A stretch of DNA of 64,000 nt from BMS3BBIN04 sp964552465 (GCA_964552465.1 CAZKGR010000006.1:75437-139436); one strand, 5' to 3'. Counted from the stretch's first letter, positions 53,901-63,484 are shown. The notes: generated by a model not told the origin, from the sequence alone. Made by a program: numbers and translations.

Positions 53901-56900
53901 TTACTCTTCTGCGGGTGCTGAAGCGAGCCGTTTTCGTTCGCCTCGTGCTTCCATCACCACAAACATAACGGGGATCACGAACAAGCCGAGTGCCGTGGAA
54001 ATAATCAAACCACCGATAGCGACGACAGCCATCGGCGCGCGGAACTCACCGCCAGATCCAATCCCCAACGCAAGGGGTAGCATACCGAGTGAGGTTGCCA
54101 CTGTACTCATCAGGATTGGCCGTAACCGCACGGGGCAAGCTTCAAGCACCGCATCGACAAGCCCTTTCCCCTGTCGCCGAAGTTCCTGAGTGTAGTCGAT
54201 CAACAGGATACCGTTGTTCACCACGATCCCCACCAACATCACGATAGCCATCATCGAGATCATGGATATTGTCATCCCGGTGATCACCAATCCCATAGAC
54301 ACACCGATAAGTGCCAGGGGTAGTGTCATCATGATAATGAACGGATGCTTGTAGCTCTCCAGAATTGCGGCCAGCAGCATGTATGTCAGGATGATCGCCA
54401 GCATCAGTGCCTGAAGCAGGCTGGCGAACGTTTCCGCCATACTCTCAGCTTCTCCGCCAAAGTATACAGTGACACTTTCTGGCAGAATCTGACTTGATAC
54501 CGGGATCGCAGTGGATTTGCCACTCATGATATCGTTCATCACTTGGGCTGGATCTATCGGAGGCAGCTGTAGATCCAGGGAGATAAGCTGTTGCAGCTCA
54601 CCAGAGGTGATGTTGACAGCATTCGCTGATACTGTCACCATTCGCACTTTGTTCTTGCGGCTAATCTGGGTTGGACCTGTTCCATATTGAATACTGGCGA
54701 CAGATTTCAGCGGAGCAAATCCTTTTGGTGTTGGAATCAACAGATCTTCGAGATTTTCGACCTGGTCGCGGTCCTCTTCGCGAAGACGGACGCGAACATC
54801 GTATTCCTCTCCCGCTTCCCTGAACGTTGTTCGCGTGGAACCCTCGAAGAACGTTCGCATCAGCACAGCGATATCCTGAACCGTCACACCCCAGTCAGCT
54901 AATTTGTCACGATCGGGTTTGATCACAATTTCCGGCTTGCCAGTTTCCCAGTCGGACCGAACATCTACAGCGTTACCAGTCGCCCTGATTACTTCAATTG
55001 TTTTTTCGGCAGCGAATTCCAGATCATTCATGTCGCGACCTTGCAACTGAATCTGGATATCCGCTGATCCGCCACCACCGAACTGCGTCGCTTCCTGAAC
55101 AACGATTTCCGCTGCCGGAACGTCTGCAAGTCTGCTGCGCAGATCCTTTACGACTTCAGCAGTGGGTGGATAGTTGCCGACTTCGGGTTCTTCCAGAACC
55201 GCCATTGCATAGCCGTATTGCACACCCTGAACACTTCCGAGTTCGTCGCCTCCACTCTGTCCAAGTGCGGTAAATACAGTGATAATCTCTGGATACTTTG
55301 AAAGTTCTTCCTCAACACGAGCGAGAACTCGGTTCGTTTCTTCCAAACGTGATCCAGCAGGCATCTCAACATTTACTTGCAAGCGGCGCTCGTCATAGCT
55401 CGGGAAGAATTCGCTACCGATGAATCCAAATAACCACAGGCCGAATACGAATGCACCAATCGCGGCGAGAACAATGATTCCGCGATGCTTGATCGACCAG
55501 GCAAGCGCAGTCCTGTAGTCGCCGGCCAGCTCAGCATAGCCTTTATCCCAGGCTCGACCGAAAGCCTTCACCCCTCCCAACTTATCTGCGATAGCCAGCA
55601 GAGCGACGAAACCAAGAACTACAATTGCCGTCACCGGACCAAGAATCAGCCAGACTGATCCGATAGTCAGTAATCCTACAAACGCGTACAAGCTAGCCTT
55701 AAGTGGCCGGGATGCCATCATTGGCGTCAGAGTGAAACTCACGACCAGGCTGAATATCGTCGCAAAGGCCACTGTAAGGCCAAATTGCTTGAATATTGGT
55801 CCAATGATGCCACCCATGAACGCCATGGGTGTAAACACGACAATATTCGTTAATGTCGCAGCCGCAACAGCCACAGCAATCTGGGCAGTACCTTTACTCG
55901 CCGCTTCTTTCAGATTCATGCCTTCATCACGCAATCGCTCGATGTTTTCGAGCACAACGATAGCGTTTACAACGAGAATTCCGACCGATATCGCCAATCC
56001 CATCAAACTCATCATATTGATCGTAAAGCCAGCGGCTTCGAGCAGAGTGAATGTGGAGATAATTGATATCGGCATTGCCGCAGCCGCGATCACAGTTCCG
56101 CGCCAACTGTGCAGGAAGAGAAACAGCACCAAAGCCGTGAACAGGATTCCGAGTACCAGGTTGCCAGCAACATCGTCTACGGAATTACGAATAAAATTAC
56201 TGTGGTCGCTCGCGATCTCTATGTTGATGCCGTCTGGCATCATTCTGCGCAAACGATCAACTGCTGCATAGATGTCGTCTGCGAGCTGTACAGTGTTTGC
56301 ATCCGAACGCTTGACCAGGTTCAAACCAATAGACGATACGCCGTTGAACCGTGCAAGCTCACGCATCTCCGCAAAGTCATCATTGATCTCGGCAATTGCA
56401 TCAAGACGGATTGGCCCCGAAGCCGTCTGCAGACGGATCCCACGAATGTCATTCAGGGTCTCGTATTCACCCTCTACCCTGAGAGTGTATTCGCTTCGAC
56501 CTCTATCAATACGTCCTGCCGGTATGTCCAGATTTTCCATCATCAACGCGCTGACAACTTGCATTGCGCTGATCTGGTAGGCTCTCAGGAGTTTGGATGA
56601 CAATTCAATACGGATCTCGCGTTCTTTCTCACCAATCACATCGACATTCGCGAGTCCGGGTATCTTTTGCAATTCTGGTTGGATAGTCTGATCGACCAAC
56701 AGATACAGATCTTCCAATGGCAGGTTGCCCGTCACGGACAATTTGATGATTGCTTCCGCACCCATGTCGAACTTCTGCACCATCGGATCTTCAATATCCG
56801 CTGGGAGTGTCATTTTGATGGCGTCAATTTTGTCTTTGATGTCGATTGCGCTGATATCAACATCCTGTCCGATTTGGAGCTCGACGATAACAGCGCTAAC

Positions 56901-57161
56901 ACCCTCTTGCGCAGTAGAGTAAATCGTCTTCACACCGGAAACGCTGTTAATGGCCTCTTCCAATGGTTCATTCAACAGCGTTTCAATCTCTTCCGGTCCG
57001 GCGCCAGGATAAACAGTGACCACACTGACAAAAGGAAAGTCGATCTCGGGAAACAGGTCGATTCCCAGACGCGATAAGCTGAAGAGACCGATAACCACGA
57101 AGGTAAAAATCACCATCGTCATCATCACAGGTCGCTTGATTGAAATATCAGCAAGTACCAT
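53901..57161 (-). CDS. RND-family efflux pump inner membrane subunit
   Basis: 1086 residues, AcrB-like: twelve transmembrane helices and two large periplasmic porter/docking loops (starts MVLADISIKRPVMMTMVIFT; VVTVYPGAGPEEIETLLNEP). It takes substrate from the periplasm or membrane and passes it to the OMF. In TM4 the proton-relay pair of AcrB (VDDA) is replaced by VVNA in GILVVNAIVVLENIER, and the TM10 lysine position reads VVNNGILLIDY. Neither relay Asp is therefore present at its usual place, so energy coupling may differ. A roughly 35-residue hydrophobic insertion (SVWLILGPVTAIVVLGFVAL) lies mid-protein. Last gene of the four-gene operon; the substrate is unknown. Confidence 0.9.
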   Translation of the reverse strand: MVLADISIKRPVMMTMVIFTFVVIGLFSLSRLGIDLFPEIDFPFVSVVTVYPGAGPEEIETLLNEPLEEAINSVSGVKTIYSTAQEGVSAVIVELQIGQDVDISAIDIKDKIDAIKMTLPADIEDPMVQKFDMGAEAIIKLSVTGNLPLEDLYLLVDQTIQPELQKIPGLANVDVIGEKEREIRIELSSKLLRAYQISAMQVVSALMMENLDIPAGRIDRGRSEYTLRVEGEYETLNDIRGIRLQTASGPIRLDAIAEINDDFAEMRELARFNGVSSIGLNLVKRSDANTVQLADDIYAAVDRLRRMMPDGINIEIASDHSNFIRNSVDDVAGNLVLGILFTALVLFLFLHSWRGTVIAAAAMPISIISTFTLLEAAGFTINMMSLMGLAISVGILVVNAIVVLENIERLRDEGMNLKEAASKGTAQIAVAVAAATLTNIVVFTPMAFMGGIIGPIFKQFGLTVAFATIFSLVVSFTLTPMMASRPLKASLYAFVGLLTIGSVWLILGPVTAIVVLGFVALLAIADKLGGVKAFGRAWDKGYAELAGDYRTALAWSIKHRGIIVLAAIGAFVFGLWLFGFIGSEFFPSYDERRLQVNVEMPAGSRLEETNRVLARVEEELSKYPEIITVFTALGQSGGDELGSVQGVQYGYAMAVLEEPEVGNYPPTAEVVKDLRSRLADVPAAEIVVQEATQFGGGGSADIQIQLQGRDMNDLEFAAEKTIEVIRATGNAVDVRSDWETGKPEIVIKPDRDKLADWGVTVQDIAVLMRTFFEGSTRTTFREAGEEYDVRVRLREEDRDQVENLEDLLIPTPKGFAPLKSVASIQYGTGPTQISRKNKVRMVTVSANAVNITSGELQQLISLDLQLPPIDPAQVMNDIMSGKSTAIPVSSQILPESVTVYFGGEAESMAETFASLLQALMLAIILTYMLLAAILESYKHPFIIMMTLPLALIGVSMGLVITGMTISMISMMAIVMLVGIVVNNGILLIDYTQELRRQGKGLVDAVLEACPVRLRPILMSTVATSLGMLPLALGIGSGGEFRAPMAVVAIGGLIISTALGLFVIPVMFVVMEARGERKRLASAPAEE

Positions 57162-57185
57162 GGTTTCGGATTCCTGTTCCTGGTG

Positions 57186-58253
57186 CTATTCTACTGGTGC
57201 GGATACTACGGCCTCTTCAATCAGCTTGATACGTGCGCCATCTTCAAGGGAATTATGGCCATAGGTTGCCACCCAATCGCCTTCCTGCACACCTTGCAGG
57301 ATCTCGATATACTCTTCCCCGATCAATCCTTGCTGTACAGTCTGACGTACAGCGGTGGTGTTGTCCTTGATTGTGAAGACAAAACGTTCGCCGTCACGTT
57401 CAAGAACAGCGTCCGGCGGAACTGCCAGCACACCCTCCGCTTGATCAACCACTACGCTCAGCGTTGCAAGCACCCCGGGATACATAACCTCCGAGGCTGG
57501 TAATTCAGCGTACGCCTTAAACAACCGAGTTTCTTCAGAAGTTGAAAGGCTGATGCGTGAAATTCTTCCTTCAATCTGAGCGCCTGAGCCAAGAGTTACT
57601 ACAACAGCCTGCCCGCTCCGCAGGCGAGGGCGATCTTCCTGCGTGACATCGAACACAATTTCAAAGCTGCTGTTGTCGAGAATGCTCACGACAGGATCTC
57701 CAGGATTAGCTAAATCGCCTTCGTCAAAGTCTATGCGAGCTACAATCCCCGACAACGGTGCTACCAACTCGACGGAATTACGAGCTGTCTGGTAGTTTTC
57801 CTCAGCCACTTCAAAAGCAAACTTCATCTGATCAAACTGTTGGGTTGAAATCGCTCCCTCTGCCAGCAGCGTTTTCATCCGGTCGAGATCACGCTTTGTG
57901 GTCTCATATTGCATTCTCGCCTGGCTCACCGCAGCCATGCTTGCCGTTGTATCAAATGTCACAAGTAGCTGACCGGCTCGCACCTGATCACCTTCTCTGA
58001 CATGGATGGACTCTATACGTTCCATCAGCTTTGAGGTGACGACAGTTTGATTGCCTGCCTGAATTGTGCCGAAAAAGGAACGTGTGATGCTGACGTCATG
58101 TCTGCTCACAGTTTTGGCATGAACTGGAATGCCTTCACTCTTTTGAATGTCTTCAATGCTTAGAACCTCTTCCGCTTCCTGGCTACGCAGGATGCCCAGT
58201 ACGAGGAATACACCGATGACCCCGATGACAGCAAATCCAATGATCTTCTTCAT
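57186..58253 (-). CDS. RND periplasmic adaptor (membrane fusion protein)
   Basis: 355 residues. An N-terminal membrane anchor is followed by half-lipoyl (IQAGNQTVVTSKLMERIESI, VREGDQVRAGQLLVTFD), alpha-hairpin (SQARMQYETTKRDLDRMKTL), second lipoyl (LVAPLSGIVARIDFDEGDLA) and beta-barrel/proximal domains. It bridges the RND pump and the outer membrane channel. It lies 27 bases after the OMF gene and 24 before the pump gene. Confidence 0.92.
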   Translation of the reverse strand: MKKIIGFAVIGVIGVFLVLGILRSQEAEEVLSIEDIQKSEGIPVHAKTVSRHDVSITRSFFGTIQAGNQTVVTSKLMERIESIHVREGDQVRAGQLLVTFDTTASMAAVSQARMQYETTKRDLDRMKTLLAEGAISTQQFDQMKFAFEVAEENYQTARNSVELVAPLSGIVARIDFDEGDLANPGDPVVSILDNSSFEIVFDVTQEDRPRLRSGQAVVVTLGSGAQIEGRISRISLSTSEETRLFKAYAELPASEVMYPGVLATLSVVVDQAEGVLAVPPDAVLERDGERFVFTIKDNTTAVRQTVQQGLIGEEYIEILQGVQEGDWVATYGHNSLEDGARIKLIEEAVVSAPVE

Positions 58254-58280
58254 GGCAAAAGAATCCGATGAATAATGCGA

Positions 58281-59663
58281 TTAGCGTGTCTGCCCCAAGG
58301 CACGGTCATACTGTGCCTGGGCGACCAATTGGTCGTATTGCGCTTGCAAAACGTTGACGCGGCTTGAATTCAGTTGCAACTGTGCATCGAGCACTTCTAG
58401 TTGCGTTCCAACACCTGATTCGTATCGCGTCTCTGCAATACGATATCCCTTTTCAGCTTCTTCACGGTTTTCCAACGCAGCAGTGAATTTTTCACTCGCC
58501 AGTTTGAAACCTCGAGTTGCTTGGAAAACCTGAAGCTGAATACCACGTTCGAGCATGTTTTTCTGTAGATCCACACTTCGCATGTTGACTTCAGCAATCT
58601 GCGAACGTCGATGGCTGGCCAAGCCATCAAATAGCGGAATGTTTATCATGAGTTGAGCACTTACGCCGTTGAAGAACTTCTCATCGGAAAAATTGAATAT
58701 TGGAGATTGAGCTTGTGTTTCCCATCGCACGCCAGCTAGAATATTCGGCCATAACCAGCTTCGCTCTTCCGCAAGTTTCTGATCCTTGTAAAGCAGTTTT
58801 TGAAGATCCAACTGTTGCAATTCAATTCGTTTTTTAATCGCGAACTCAGTCGCAGACGAGTATTTGAGTTCCGGCTGGTGAATTACATCGCTTATTGCAC
58901 CCTTAATCTCGATGAACTCGTCGAGATCCATTCCGATGAGGTTCTTCAGTGCCTTATATGCGAGGTCGCGCGCGGTTTCTGCTTCAAGCATCGTGGGCTT
59001 CAGGTTGGCAACTGCAACCCGAGCTCGAACATGATCATATTCGCTGACAACGCCTTGCTCAAGCATCGTTTCGACACGTTCCAAGTGACGATCCGCTTGT
59101 TCCAGAGCTTCTTGGGTTACCGCAACATATTCGTCCGCGACCAATGCTCCATAAAAGGATTCGACCAGCTGAACTCGCAGATCTTGCTCGCTCACCTCCA
59201 CACCTAGTTCTGCAATCTGGCGAAAGTTCTTAGCGACCCGCAGACCCAGTCCAACTTTACCAGCCAGCCACAATGGCTGAGTTAATTGAGCGTTTCCGGC
59301 AATTGTGTTATCCTGGCTGAACTGGAATTCCATTGTTTGGCCAGCAAACTCAACCTCCATCGTCGGAATCAGCAAATAGTGGTTGAAAGTGCCGTTCACG
59401 TCCAACGTCGGCATGGCATACGACCAGGCTTCAAGCACCTGAAAACGGGCTTTTTCACGTTCGTGGATGGCGAGCTGGTGGCGTTCATTATTCTCACGTG
59501 CCATTTGCCAGGCTGTATCCCAGTCGAGGATAACAATCGGCATCGTTGTCCTGCTGGATTCAGTTGACTGGGCTTGACTTGGCTGTATCACAAAACCGGT
59601 TAACACAGCGATCAAGCAGAGAGCAACTGCTTGAGAGAAGTGTCTTTGTGGCCGAATCGTCAT
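58281..59663 (-). CDS. TolC-like outer membrane efflux channel (OMF)
   Basis: 460 residues with a signal peptide ending SQA and Gln next. TolC-type alpha-helical repeats are recognisable twice (AQLTQPLWLAGKVGLGLRVA and AQLMINIPLFDGLASHRRSQ), and the C-terminal helix has ETRYESGVGTQLEVLDAQLQ. It forms the exit duct of the tripartite pump. It follows the TetR gene by 18 bases. Confidence 0.92.
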   Translation of the reverse strand: MTIRPQRHFSQAVALCLIAVLTGFVIQPSQAQSTESSRTTMPIVILDWDTAWQMARENNERHQLAIHEREKARFQVLEAWSYAMPTLDVNGTFNHYLLIPTMEVEFAGQTMEFQFSQDNTIAGNAQLTQPLWLAGKVGLGLRVAKNFRQIAELGVEVSEQDLRVQLVESFYGALVADEYVAVTQEALEQADRHLERVETMLEQGVVSEYDHVRARVAVANLKPTMLEAETARDLAYKALKNLIGMDLDEFIEIKGAISDVIHQPELKYSSATEFAIKKRIELQQLDLQKLLYKDQKLAEERSWLWPNILAGVRWETQAQSPIFNFSDEKFFNGVSAQLMINIPLFDGLASHRRSQIAEVNMRSVDLQKNMLERGIQLQVFQATRGFKLASEKFTAALENREEAEKGYRIAETRYESGVGTQLEVLDAQLQLNSSRVNVLQAQYDQLVAQAQYDRALGQTR

Positions 59664-59681
59664 GAAATCGCTCGAGTTAAA

Positions 59682-60290
59682 TCAGGTTGAACTGGCAGCG
59701 CCAGAAAATGTCGAATTTGCGAAATAAGGTTCAAACATGACTTGAACGTAGTGCATCGCATCTTCCGCAGCCAAAGTTTGACAGCTAGCGCACACATGAG
59801 CCTTGAGCACTCGTTGCAAAAAGATGCTCATTATAACCACTAAGTCAGGTACTGGGCAAGACTTCAATTCACCACTATCGATCGCTTGGTAAATTCTTTG
59901 TTCCAACAGCGAGTTGATTCGCTTTCTCATATCAGAAATCTGATCTGAAATCAATGGTATAATCCCAGCGAGATCTTCGATCATGAATTCGATGTTTGGT
60001 TGCGCACGTTTGATTTCACTGCGCATAACTGCGACGAATGTTTCCAGATCTTCCATCAACTTACGTTTACCTGAAAGCGCCAGCGACAATTTGTCAAACA
60101 TTGTATCATGAATAAACTTAAGAGATTCGCGAAACAACTCATCTTTGTTTTCGAAGTAATGATACAAGCTGCTTTTTTGGAGTCCTGCAGCTTCGGCAAT
60201 ATCATCCAGCGTGGTTTTGCGATAGCCGTAGCGAAGAAACACCTGCGCTGCAGCCTCAACCAGTTTCTGTCGTTTGTCTTTACGTTCCAT
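59682..60290 (-). CDS. TetR-family repressor of the efflux operon
   Basis: 202 residues from ATG 60290; the frame is open 23 codons further but that part covers the operator-like repeat. The HTH is standard (VFLRYGYRKTTLDDIAEAAG, LQKSSLYHYFENKDELF). The C-terminal ligand domain is variable as usual and has a cysteine pair, VCASCQ. As first gene of the TetR-OMF-MFP-RND unit it probably controls itself and the pump in response to a pump substrate. Confidence 0.9.
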   Translation of the reverse strand: MERKDKRQKLVEAAAQVFLRYGYRKTTLDDIAEAAGLQKSSLYHYFENKDELFRESLKFIHDTMFDKLSLALSGKRKLMEDLETFVAVMRSEIKRAQPNIEFMIEDLAGIIPLISDQISDMRKRINSLLEQRIYQAIDSGELKSCPVPDLVVIMSIFLQRVLKAHVCASCQTLAAEDAMHYVQVMFEPYFANSTFSGAASST

Positions 60291-60304
60291 ACTATTCGAC
60301 CGTT

Positions 60305-60327
60305 CGAACAAATTCTTCAATTGTTCG
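60305..60327 (-). promoter_or_regulatory. Likely operator of the TetR repressor
   Basis: Perfect 7-bp inverted repeat CGAACAA-N9-TTGTTCG, 14 bases upstream of the chosen TetR start. Size and place suit a TetR dimer acting on its own promoter. Confidence 0.5.
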
Positions 60328-60426
60328 GTAAACGTACTAGAGTATATCAAGTTCCACAACCTAACTCTCGGCTCTCCCTCCGGGATTTACTGAAGTAGAA
60401 ATCAGACTACCAGAATCAAAATGTGG

Positions 60427-61401
60427 TTACAAAGGATCAAGATTGAAGGAGTACATAGCGCCAAGAAGAACACCTTGACCATTTTCGGTCAATAATGGTT
60501 GCATTTTGAAATTGCGATTCTCTTTGAGATTGAACATCTGCTCGGTAACAAACCAGCCCCATAAGGCACCAAAATAAACATCTGAGGGCCAGTGCTTTGT
60601 TGAGGTCATTCTTTCCAAGGCAACGGAAGTTGCGATGGTGTAAGCTCCAGTCTGCACCCACGGATTATTGAAATGATGCGCGATCACTCCTGCCAGTTGG
60701 AATACGTTAGTAGTGTGACCGGATATAAAAGAGGCTCCTTTTGGCTTGAACCAATCTGTTCGATCTCCCTGGTAAGGGCGCAATCGAGCCATTCCGAACT
60801 TGGTTCCAGTCATAACGACTAGCGATAGATAGATTGATTCCAGTGCATCTGCAGAAACATCACGCAGCGGAGCATAGCCAGTGACATACCCAACAAACAT
60901 TCCGCCAATCAGCCAGGATTCGGTAAATGCGCGTGTGCCAGTCGGTTCAAAGAAACTCCCAGTCTCACTGATTGGACGAAACCACGCATCATCTTTAATT
61001 CTCTGCATCTCGTCATAGATTTCCTGATCTGCAGTGTACATTCCAAAACCGATTGCAATCGCTCCTGCAGCTACAGCTCCATCTTTCCACGTCATCCGGG
61101 TTGGAGATGTGTACACTTGCCACCAATCCATCCCCAAAGTTTTTCCAACATGAACAACGTCTCCACCAATTCTCGCCAAGATGTTGGTCTCATTCGAATT
61201 GGTATCTTCATCTTTTTTTGCTGAAAGTAGCTGCTGCTGAACAAGCAAATATTGTAGTGACGGGAGTGTAACACCAACGGGGGAATCTATCTTTGCAATG
61301 GAATGATCAACATTTGGCACGGATTCGCCAACACAGGTCGTGTGCAATCCAAACGTTGAGATCATAAGAACCAGAATGGGCACGGAAAGGTGACAGTTCA
61401 T
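60427..61401 (-). CDS. PAP2-family membrane phosphatase
   Basis: About 324 residues from ATG 61401, which opens a signal-like segment (HLSVPILVLMISTFGLHTTC); the open frame continues upstream into the tRNA and cannot be coding there. The PAP2 phosphatase motifs are present: KFGMARLRP, SFISGHTT and RMTSTKHWPSDV with the catalytic His. It probably removes phosphate from a lipid or other small phosphate at the envelope. Monocistronic, downstream of tRNA-Leu. Confidence 0.85.
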   Translation of the reverse strand: MNCHLSVPILVLMISTFGLHTTCVGESVPNVDHSIAKIDSPVGVTLPSLQYLLVQQQLLSAKKDEDTNSNETNILARIGGDVVHVGKTLGMDWWQVYTSPTRMTWKDGAVAAGAIAIGFGMYTADQEIYDEMQRIKDDAWFRPISETGSFFEPTGTRAFTESWLIGGMFVGYVTGYAPLRDVSADALESIYLSLVVMTGTKFGMARLRPYQGDRTDWFKPKGASFISGHTTNVFQLAGVIAHHFNNPWVQTGAYTIATSVALERMTSTKHWPSDVYFGALWGWFVTEQMFNLKENRNFKMQPLLTENGQGVLLGAMYSFNLDPL

Positions 61402-61474
61402 ATGTTGATTCTGCCTGTTAACGCGCATACAAAGGGGCAATTCCAAATCTGAATTGCCCCCTGAATACAACCGG

Positions 61475-61558
61475 TGCCGGAGGGGGGACTCGAACCCCCA
61501 CGTCCCAAAGGACACTGGTCCCTGAAACCAGCGCGTCTACCAATTTCACCACCCCGGC
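61475..61558 (-). tRNA. tRNA-Leu (CAG)
   Basis: 84-nt class II tRNA. The acceptor is GCCGGGG with CTCCGGC, the anticodon arm CTGGT-TTCAGGG-ACCAG (anticodon CAG), with a long variable arm GTGTCCTTTGGGAC and T arm GGGGG-TTCGAGT-CCCCC. The discriminator is A. The next bases are CCG, so CCA is not fully encoded, unlike in the tRNA-fMet of this window. Confidence 0.95.
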
Positions 61559-61586
61559 ATCGCATATTTCATCACAACAGTCGCAA

Positions 61587-61615
61587 ATGGTACGGCATTC
61601 GTCCGATTCATGCAA
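61587..61615 (-). promoter_or_regulatory. Possible promoter of tRNA-Leu
   Basis: TTGCAT (61615-61610), 17 bases, then TACCAT (61592-61587), placing a start about 20 bases before the tRNA. Both boxes match 4/6. Confidence 0.35.
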
Positions 61616-61661
61616 TCCCCAGACTCGATTCGGCTCTGGGGTATATGTACCATGCTCAGAA

Positions 61662-63290
61662 CTATTTAGTCTGCATGCAGCGCTTCAAAGCGAAAAACAG
61701 TTCGCGTGCAGGTTCGTCCTCCAGGTTGACATGTTTATCGAGCATTTCTTCAGCGATAACTTTCTTCCCACTCTTCCAATCCGAAGTACTGGAGAGTTTC
61801 GCGAGGAAGATGTCAAATTGTTTCTCGTCATTTCCATATACAGAGCGAATTACACTCGAACGAAGCTTGCCAGACCGCAGCTTTATGAAACGGTCTTTGC
61901 GCAGGTGGGATGTTTTGATCTCTGGTGAACGGAAGTCATCTCGTACTGACCGTACCTCTTCAGTCCTCGACATTTGCATTCCGTTTGTCGTCCCGCCTGC
62001 GATTATTGAGTCTTCGTCGTCATCCTCCCCATCACCGTCTTCCTCTGAATCATCTTCATACTGAATGGCGTTCTCACCGAACAGGTACTCAATTGCTTCG
62101 AGATCATCATCATCCAGATTGTCCAATGCGCGCACCTGGAATTTGTTTGGATCTTTTATCATGGTTTCTCCTGACTCATCCGGCGTTTCTATCTCGACTT
62201 CGAGATCATCTTCCGCTTGAGGTTCTGGTTCAGTTGAAATCAGATCATCCTGTTCTGAATTATCATCAATCTTTGAGGATTCTTCCTCTGTCTCCTGAAC
62301 TTCCTTTATTTTGAGTGAGGGAGCTTCGTATGTCACTTCCTCTTGAACGTCTTCGGTCATATCGTCGTGAGAATCTGTCTCGGTCTCATCTTTCAAGGCA
62401 TCAGGCTGATCTTCAAGCTCAGGTTCAGGTATTTCTTCAGTAGAAGGTTCATTCAATTCGTCTGTTGCAATATCTTGCTCTACGACATTGCTAACGGACT
62501 TGTCGATCACGGCAGGTTCGTCAACTTGACTCGCCTCCGGAACAGGCGGTTGTTCGCTCAATCCAATAGCTTGTAATCCACCTCTCCGCACCATCAACGC
62601 ATACCGTTTCAAGATGCGGATCAGCTCGTCTTGCGACGCCTTCTCGACACCAATATCCTGTTCAAGTTTCAGGGCTGTCGCCCATGTCCGCGCGCCTCTC
62701 AACTCCAAGTAACCAAGCAAGCTGCCGAGTGGAATTGCATCTCCTTTAATCTTTACAGTTTTCAGCAATTCAGCTACAGCATCACGCGGCTGCTTAGTTG
62801 TCCATGTATCGTACGCGTTATAGCACGCACGCAGGAAGCCTGTACGGTCGAGGACCTGATTTGGCGGAACATCCATATATTTCGCTGATGCCTTAATTAC
62901 TTTATGCTCTTCTTTTGGATCAAAACCGTTAAACACCTCGCTTGCTGATGCGCTGACATTCCGTCTGAACAGGCGGGTTGCCAGTTTGTAAAACTCCATT
63001 CCGGGTTTGGGTGGAAGCGCGTCATAGTAATCTTCGACGACACGCCTGACATCTTCCCCAGGCAGACGCCAGTTCTGAGCCATAGCATCAACTAGTTGAC
63101 GTACGGCGTCCTGCCGATGGAGATCTAAAAAACCATCGTGCGCAAAAGAATCTGCTCGTCTTACTGCAGCATCTCGCGCGTAATTGTCAAGCTGAAGCCG
63201 ACAATCGTCCGGGATTGTCTCCCAATCAACGGGAGATATCAGCTTCTCCGCTCGATAGGTTTTTAGCCATGCATCAAGACGTTCTTCCAT
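61662..63290 (-). CDS. Unknown protein with long acidic linker
   Basis: 542 residues, no signal peptide, family not recognised. The N-terminal 240 residues look helical and globular (LDAWLKTYRAEKLISPVDWE, AVRQLVDAMAQNWRLPGEDV, LLKTVKIKGDAIPLGSLLGY). About 250-450 is an Asp/Glu-rich, probably disordered linker. The last 90 residues are basic and helical (RKDRFIKLRSGKLRSSVIRS, DIFLAKLSSTSDWKSGKKVI). The layout suggests a cytoplasmic scaffold or nucleic-acid-associated protein, but I cannot name a function. It starts at ATG 63290 and stands alone. Confidence 0.7.
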   Translation of the reverse strand: MEERLDAWLKTYRAEKLISPVDWETIPDDCRLQLDNYARDAAVRRADSFAHDGFLDLHRQDAVRQLVDAMAQNWRLPGEDVRRVVEDYYDALPPKPGMEFYKLATRLFRRNVSASASEVFNGFDPKEEHKVIKASAKYMDVPPNQVLDRTGFLRACYNAYDTWTTKQPRDAVAELLKTVKIKGDAIPLGSLLGYLELRGARTWATALKLEQDIGVEKASQDELIRILKRYALMVRRGGLQAIGLSEQPPVPEASQVDEPAVIDKSVSNVVEQDIATDELNEPSTEEIPEPELEDQPDALKDETETDSHDDMTEDVQEEVTYEAPSLKIKEVQETEEESSKIDDNSEQDDLISTEPEPQAEDDLEVEIETPDESGETMIKDPNKFQVRALDNLDDDDLEAIEYLFGENAIQYEDDSEEDGDGEDDDEDSIIAGGTTNGMQMSRTEEVRSVRDDFRSPEIKTSHLRKDRFIKLRSGKLRSSVIRSVYGNDEKQFDIFLAKLSSTSDWKSGKKVIAEEMLDKHVNLEDEPARELFFALKRCMQTK

Positions 63291-63445
63291 GTTCCCCTCA
63301 GATGGAGTAGTTACTCCAAAATCCGCACTCTTTTCATCACCCCATATTGTCGTGACTCAATACCTAGCGCGCAAGAGGAAAACTCTTCCGCCCATGGTGA
63401 CATTTTCCGGATGCTCTTCTTCATCCTGAAAGATCAACCGATAGT

Positions 63446-63484
63446 CCTGATACCCATAAACGGTTGTTAATACAAGGTATCAGG
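63446..63484. promoter_or_regulatory. Long inverted repeat upstream of the sigma-54-like promoter
   Basis: Perfect 9-bp arms CCTGATACC (63446-63454) and GGTATCAGG (63476-63484) around 21 bases; a second inverted repeat GTTGTTA/TAACAAC (63463-63469, 63486-63492) overlaps it. The position, about -90 to -45 from the predicted start at 63536, suits an activator site. Confidence 0.4.

Noticed and set aside
61617..61641. CCCCAGA/TCTGGGG hairpin as terminator of the acidic-linker gene
   Set aside because: The stem is only 7 bp, the loop is large and no T run follows on the minus strand.
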